From Alphaproteobacteria bacterium (lineage in GTDB: Bacteria; Pseudomonadota; Alphaproteobacteria; JALRGP01), in contig JALRGP010000010.1 of NCBI GenBank assembly GCA_023259685.1, positions 7,101 to 16,893 on the forward strand: a DNA stretch of 9,793 bases. The letters run 5' to 3'. Shown here in pieces: positions 6,341 to 9,793 of the stretch (its first letter is position 1; every line of letters starts with the position of its first letter). Under the pieces are notes generated by a model. The model was given only the letters and a program-made list of their open reading frames with translations. It searched no databases and was not told the DNA's origin. The position numbers and the translations under genes were made by a program.

Positions 6341-6572
6341 ATTGATCAATATTGCACATAAATAAAGGAACATTTTTCATATCTGAATCAATCTTTTAAT
6401 AAAACAGTACCCATTAAATATGAATAAATAGTTAATTTTTTATCCCTTAAATAACAATAAATTTAAAATCACATACGCATATCTTTTTGAAAATTATATC
6501 ATCTTTACCGTTAAAAATTATACGGAAAAATTTTTCAAACTATTTTCGATCGAGTATCATTAAAAAAAATAT

Positions 6573-7680
6573 ATGAAAAAGCCTATGTCTCAATCATTTT
6601 TTCAAAACAAAAAAATAGGCGGCATTTTTCTGATTGCCGGAACAACGGTTGGCGCTGGAATTTTGGGATTGCCTTTAGCGGCTTCCATGATTGGACTATG
6701 GCCATCAATTTTGATCATGATTGGCATTTGGTTGTTAATGTATAAAGGTGGAATCGTTCATCAAGCAATTAATTCAAAAGGACACACCCTTACAGATATT
6801 TTAAAAAAAGAGTTTGGAAAGCCCCTTGAAATATCAGGAATTTTGACACTTTATGGGCTTTTTTATGCTCTTTTATGCGCGTACATGACAGGTGCATCCT
6901 CGGTGATTGTTCAGGCTTTACCAAATTTTAGTGAACAAATCATTCAATTCGCATTCACATTTTTGTTGGGTGGAATGATGATGGTGGGCATGAATAGTCT
7001 TGATCGTGTCAATCGTTTGTTATGTATGCTCAAAGCAGGGCTTTTTGTCGTTTTTGCAGGATGTCTATTTGTTTTTAAACCGATTCATACATCTTTAAAT
7101 CCTCATGTTCATGTCTCTTTTTCATCAATTGCACAAACGATGTCGATTTTTTTTTACCTCTTTTGGTTTCCATGGCAGTCTTCCTTCTGTTTTTCAGTAT
7201 GTGGATCAAAAAGACCATCGCCGTGTTATTTTATGGGGTAGTTTAATTCCATTTTTTTTCTATGTTATTTGGTTATTTGTATCTTATCCACCGCAAACGT
7301 TTTCAAATTTGGGTGATTTTATTAATTTTTTAAGCACACAAACAGGTGCACCCTTTCTGGGTGCATTTTTTAAAATTTTCACAATTGTGAGTTTGATGAC
7401 ATCATTTTTGGGCGTCAGTATAGGGCTGTATCACATGGCATCCGTTCATTTCCCCACATCCCCATTACTGCTGACTTTTCTTCCTCCTATTTTTTGTGTA
7501 TTCGTTTTCAAAAATAGCTTTTTGGTGGCTTTATCATGGGCGGGAATGGCGTTAACCTTATTGGCTATTTTATTTCCATCAATGATTTTTATTAAAAGGC
7601 ATGGATGGAATTTATCAGCAGCTGTTTTATTGGGATGTGGTCTATTTATGGTATTAATAACATGCCCTCTTTTGGGTTAA
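6573..7680 (+). pseudogene. Aromatic amino acid permease (TyrP/Mtr type), frameshifted
   Basis: This is a proton-coupled aromatic amino acid importer of the HAAAP family, broken by one extra T. The first frame (6573 to about 7154) reads KIGGIFLIAGTTVGAGILGLP, the family's TM1 region, and continues through NSLDRVNRLLCMLKAG to MSIFF. The second frame resumes at TSFGFHGSLPSVFQYV, the hallmark motif of TyrP, then GSLIPFFFYVIW and further membrane segments to TAA at 7678-7680. Removing one base from the nine T's at 7147-7155 joins them without a gap into a 368-residue protein, somewhat shorter than TyrP (403), with about 10-11 membrane segments. The rest of both halves is intact and conserved, so the lesion is recent, a sequencing slip, or bypassed by slippage. 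Without correction the first frame ends at 7241 after losing all similarity. No Shine-Dalgarno is seen at the ATG; the upstream spacer 6374-6572 separates it from divergent minus-strand genes and contains a perfect palindrome GAAAAATTTTTC at 6525-6536. Confidence 0.85.
7147..7155 (+). repeat. Nine-T homopolymer at the permease frameshift
   Basis: Nine consecutive T's are followed by ACC TCT TTT GGT. Eight T's would give the continuous codons TCG ATT TTT TTT ACC TCT, encoding SIFFTS, exactly the family sequence. It is a hot spot for polymerase slippage, replication slippage or sequencing miscounts. Confidence 0.85.
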
Positions 7681-7765
7681 AGCTCATATTTTTTTAATAA
7701 TGCATTAATATTTTGTTAATTTTTAATCGTTACAATACATGAAAATTGAATAATTTGATCATCGA

Positions 7766-7984
7766 TTGATTGTATTTTTGATATTAATGATGCCATTAGT
7801 TGGATGTGGATGTTTATCTGACTTTAAGCCAAAAAGTGAAAAAATTTTAACTAAAGATTGGGCAAAACGATGTGACGCCCCCACCCCCCAAAAAAAAGTT
7901 TACGCTTATCGTACTTTGGGAAAATGTCGTTTTGTCAAAAATCCTTTATTAAAACAGGATGATCGTTTGGTTGAGTGCCGTTAA
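7766..7984 (+). CDS. Small lipoprotein, hypothetical
   Basis: This 72-residue product has a short hydrophobic leader (IVFLILMMP) ending in LVGC, a plausible lipobox with Cys14 as the lipidated residue, so it is probably anchored to the outer or inner membrane on the periplasmic side. The mature part is small and basic and contains the stretch YAYRTLGKCRF. This recalls small alphaproteobacterial lipoproteins with a YCYRTL-x-x-CY motif; that resemblance is from memory and one of their usual cysteines is replaced by Ala here. The frame opens after TAA at 7751-7753 and the TTG at 7766-7768 is the only start that keeps the leader; the ATGs at 7787 and 7790 would truncate it. Its stop overlaps the next start in TAATG (7982-7986), so the two genes are likely translated as a coupled pair. 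Confidence 0.6.
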   Translation: MIVFLILMMPLVGCGCLSDFKPKSEKILTKDWAKRCDAPTPQKKVYAYRTLGKCRFVKNPLLKQDDRLVECR

Positions 7985-8331
7985 TGCTGATTACACGTAT
8001 TCCTCCCATCAGATTGTCCAATATAAAAAAGGCTGTTAAAGCATCGTCTTATGAAAAAACAACGGCAACACAACAAACAAGTACCGTGTCTTTGCAAGTC
8101 AACACGCCTCATTCACCAAAAGAGGTTTTGGATTATGTTTTAAATCTTATGGAAGGTCTGCAAAAAGATCTGCTAAACAAAAAAAAACTTCAAGACATAT
8201 TGGATGATTACCAATCTATTTTATTGCCACATTTTCCTCGTCACGATCCAATGATTGAACAATTGATACATGAAGCATATACTAGATTAAGAATTGAAAT
8301 TTTAAAATTATCATTAAAATCTTCCAAATAA
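7984..8331 (+). CDS. Hypothetical helical protein, 115 aa
   Basis: I do not recognise this protein. It has a basic N-terminal part (MLITRIPPIRLSNIKKAVKA) without a hydrophobic core, a Ser/Thr/Gln-rich linker (about 20-45), then a predominantly helical region with heptad-like Leu/Ile spacing (PKEVLDYVLNLMEGLQKDLL onward to the end), and a Lys/Ser-rich tail. No cysteine, membrane segment or catalytic motif is seen, so a cytoplasmic protein-protein or DNA-associated role is possible but not shown. The ATG at 7984-7986 shares one base with the stop of the lipoprotein gene; a GTG at 7975 would add three residues and overlap more. The tight overlap suggests co-expression with the lipoprotein. Codon use looks like that of neighbouring genes. 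Confidence 0.6.
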   Translation: MLITRIPPIRLSNIKKAVKASSYEKTTATQQTSTVSLQVNTPHSPKEVLDYVLNLMEGLQKDLLNKKKLQDILDDYQSILLPHFPRHDPMIEQLIHEAYTRLRIEILKLSLKSSK

Positions 8332-8400
8332 ATGTCCAATTCTTATGTTAATAATTTTTTAATAATTGATAGTGTACAAAAATACATGAAGCGTTTAAAA

Positions 8401-8425
8401 TTTCATTTTATCAATGAAACTTTTT
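8401..8425 (+). terminator. AT-rich hairpin plus T-run between two genes
   Basis: TTTCATT (8401-8407) and AATGAAA (8413-8419) form a perfect 7-bp stem with a 5-nt loop, followed by C and five T's. It could end the transcript of the 7766-8331 pair, but the stem has a single G/C pair, and it lies only 13 nt before the next start codon, so it could also be a leader hairpin of the gene at 8439. Confidence 0.35.
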
Positions 8426-8438
8426 GTAAGGGAAAAAA

Positions 8439-9244
8439 ATGTTCATAACAAAATTATTACTATTAGCGGTTATTTTTTCAAACACATATTGCGTTGATCA
8501 TTCAATGTCTGTAATAAAATGGCAACAGGGAGGCGAATTATGCTCCCGTGATAGAGGCATGGAATTTACAGGAGGAGCTTGGTATTATTCTAAAATTAAT
8601 TACAGTTCATATCATGCGTGCGCAGATACATGGCCATATGAAAAGTTAGAAAATCATTTTCAACAAACCACAATGCGATTTGCAATGGCCAAAACAGGAT
8701 GGGTATGGTTTGATTTAACTGATCAAAAAAATACTTTAGATTCTCAATTAAAATCCGATTTCTATTTTCCGATTTCTATTTTAGGAACTTTGCATCCGCC
8801 AGCTTACTCAATCAAAATCTTTTTAACTGGTATGATATGATCGCACAAAAACACAATTTAAAAGGATTTTCTCATGTTTTTAAGAATTTAGAAGCAGAGA
8901 AAACAAAAGAGCTCATTGCTTCTTTGAGCATCTATCAACAGGAATTGTATTCTTGTTTGTGCACAATAAAGCCATTGCAAACTTTGGGTGCATATTATCA
9001 AAAATTAAAAATTCTTTAAGAAAAAACAACAATCAATAGAGGCCCTCTTCTCAATCTAACAGACAGCGTTGAAAGTTGGATTGATGGAATGATTATACAA
9101 GTATGCGATATACTATCCAAAAATTTACTATTTTTAGGAGACTTTTTTAATTTTAATGATTTTGATCGAGATATTAAAATGATTGAGATACCTCAAGATC
9201 TTCAAGAACTGCTGAAAAAATTAAACTTAGATTATCCTCTGTAG
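8439..9244 (+). pseudogene. Secreted hypothetical protein gene with one frameshift and one in-frame stop
   Basis: I do not recognise the family. The 5' part (8439-8840) starts with the best ribosome-binding site in the window (AAGGGA, 8428-8433, 5 nt before ATG) and a clear signal peptide (MFITKLLLLAVIFSNTYC), then a Trp/Tyr-rich region with two cysteines (CSRDRG and YHACADTWPYE). It ends at TGA 8838-8840 shortly after the text stops looking protein-like. The neighbouring frame is open from 8723, reads NWYDMIAQKHNLKGFSHVF, passes a single TAA at 9017-9019, and then stays open for 74 more codons (INRGPLLNLTDSVESWIDGM and onward, with acidic and Leu-rich text) to TAG at 9242-9244. One added base near the five T's at 8820-8824 would join the first two parts; a full-length product would be about 268 residues. 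The alternative is two coupled ORFs, 8439-8840 and 8837-9019 (ATGA overlap). Decay is the simpler reading. Confidence 0.55.
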
Positions 9245-9376
9245 TCACTGACACGAAGGTTGTTGCGTATGTTTATCCTTAGAGATTGCATAGGTGTACA
9301 TATTGAAGCAAAATTCATCTTCTTTTGAGGATTTCTCTAAGGCCCATCTATATATACTATGAGGTCTATGATTCAA
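9245..9376 (-). CDS. Tentative small ORF, 43 aa, convergent with the decayed secreted-protein gene
   Basis: The minus strand is open from the codon after TAA (9386-9388) to TGA (9245-9247). The only early start is TTG at 9374-9376, giving a 43-residue product that includes RWALEKSSKEDEF and ends YAISKDKHTQQPSCQ; an internal ATG would leave 18 residues. Its stop abuts the TAG of the plus-strand decayed gene base to base. The residue composition looks protein-like, but there is no ribosome-binding site, no recognisable family and the length is within chance for one frame. It may be a remnant of a larger gene. Confidence 0.2.
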   Translation of the reverse strand: MNHRPHSIYRWALEKSSKEDEFCFNMYTYAISKDKHTQQPSCQ

Positions 9377-9470
9377 ACCATATATTTAAAAAAAAATCTC
9401 CCACGTTAATAATTTATTAACTTTTGAGGATCTATAATGACGTCATTGTTTCACTTTGAACTGATTGTGT

Positions 9471-9793
9471 ATGAACAAACATTGGCACTACGAAGACATT
9501 GTCAAATTAAGATTATTATTTTTGCAAGGACATCATATTAAAACCATTGCAAAAGAATTGGGACGAACCGTGACGGCCCTCAACAAAGCCATTTCAAGAT
9601 TTGGCATGCGTGACCATGGGCCTCAATCTATTGAAGAGGTTAAAACATTAACATATTACATGTCTTTAGAGATTCGTTTGAAAAAAGCATCCCTTAAAAC
9701 TGTGCAACCTCAAGGCGTTGAATTTAATGTGGTTATTGATTTTTTAGCCGATCAAGGTATTCTCATTCAATACATTAATGGGTCTTACGTATG
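9471..9793 (+). CDS. Helix-turn-helix DNA-binding protein, 3' end outside the window
   Basis: The first 107 codons are present and the frame runs off the edge. Residues 7-47 (YEDIVKLRLLFLQGHHIKTI through ISRFGMR) have the three-helix pattern of a Myb/homeodomain-like HTH: an acidic first helix, LQGHHIKTIAKELGRT as helix 2 and turn, and a basic recognition helix. The arrangement resembles the N-terminal domain of the alphaproteobacterial cell-cycle regulator GcrA (W-x-x-E-x-x-LKxLW, IAxxLG, GKxHRLGL), but key residues differ, so only a DNA-binding role is suggested. The following part (about 60-107) looks like a separate alpha/beta domain. The frame is closed by TGA at 9462-9464, so the ATG at 9471 is the first available start; it lacks a Shine-Dalgarno. 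A TATAAT (9433-9438) lies 32 nt upstream, without a good -35. Confidence 0.65.
   Translation, partial: MNKHWHYEDIVKLRLLFLQGHHIKTIAKELGRTVTALNKAISRFGMRDHGPQSIEEVKTLTYYMSLEIRLKKASLKTVQPQGVEFNVVIDFLADQGILIQYINGSYV

Noticed and set aside
1..9793. CRISPR array, transposase, integrase, rRNA or phage module
   Set aside because: No regularly spaced direct repeats, recombinase motifs or rRNA-like stretches were found on either strand.

Overview
The window reads as part of the chromosome of an AT-rich, probably host-associated alphaproteobacterium. This is inferred from a flagellar export ATPase of alphaproteobacterial style, long low-density spacers, genes with visible decay, two amino-acid transporters of kinds common in intracellular bacteria, and start codons with almost no Shine-Dalgarno signal. 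A Holosporales-like amoeba or protist symbiont would fit, but no rRNA or marker phylogeny is available here to confirm it.

Left two thirds (21-6340) lie on the minus strand. In transcription order they are: a small acidic ORF (6188-6340) overlapping a DsbA-like thiol oxidoreductase (5472-6194); a PmtA-like SAM methyltransferase (4735-5283) with a candidate promoter, followed after 8 nt by an AdiC-like amino-acid/polyamine antiporter (3488-4726); guanylate kinase with a candidate promoter of its own (2862-3428); an unrecognised exported protein (1776-2672); and flagellar ATPase fliI (21-1355), TTG-started.

Right third (6573-9793) is mostly on the plus strand: a TyrP/Mtr-type aromatic amino-acid permease broken by one extra T in a 9-T run (6573-7680); a small lipoprotein (7766-7984) whose stop overlaps the start of an unknown helical protein (7984-8331); a secreted-protein gene with one frameshift and one in-frame stop (8439-9244); a spacer with a tentative minus-strand small ORF; and the 5' part of a helix-turn-helix protein that runs off the end (9471-9793).

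The most unusual structure is a roughly 153-bp element (1551-1703) with 19-bp imperfect terminal inverted repeats and a GC-rich core, plus a third copy of the same terminus at 2800-2848. Together they bracket the unrecognised exported gene. It looks like a non-autonomous, MITE-like dispersed repeat. No rRNA, tRNA, CRISPR array, transposase or replication origin was found. Functionally the window mixes housekeeping (gmk), motility (fliI), envelope functions (thiol oxidation, phospholipid methylation) and nutrient uptake, with the accessory genes at the right in active decay.
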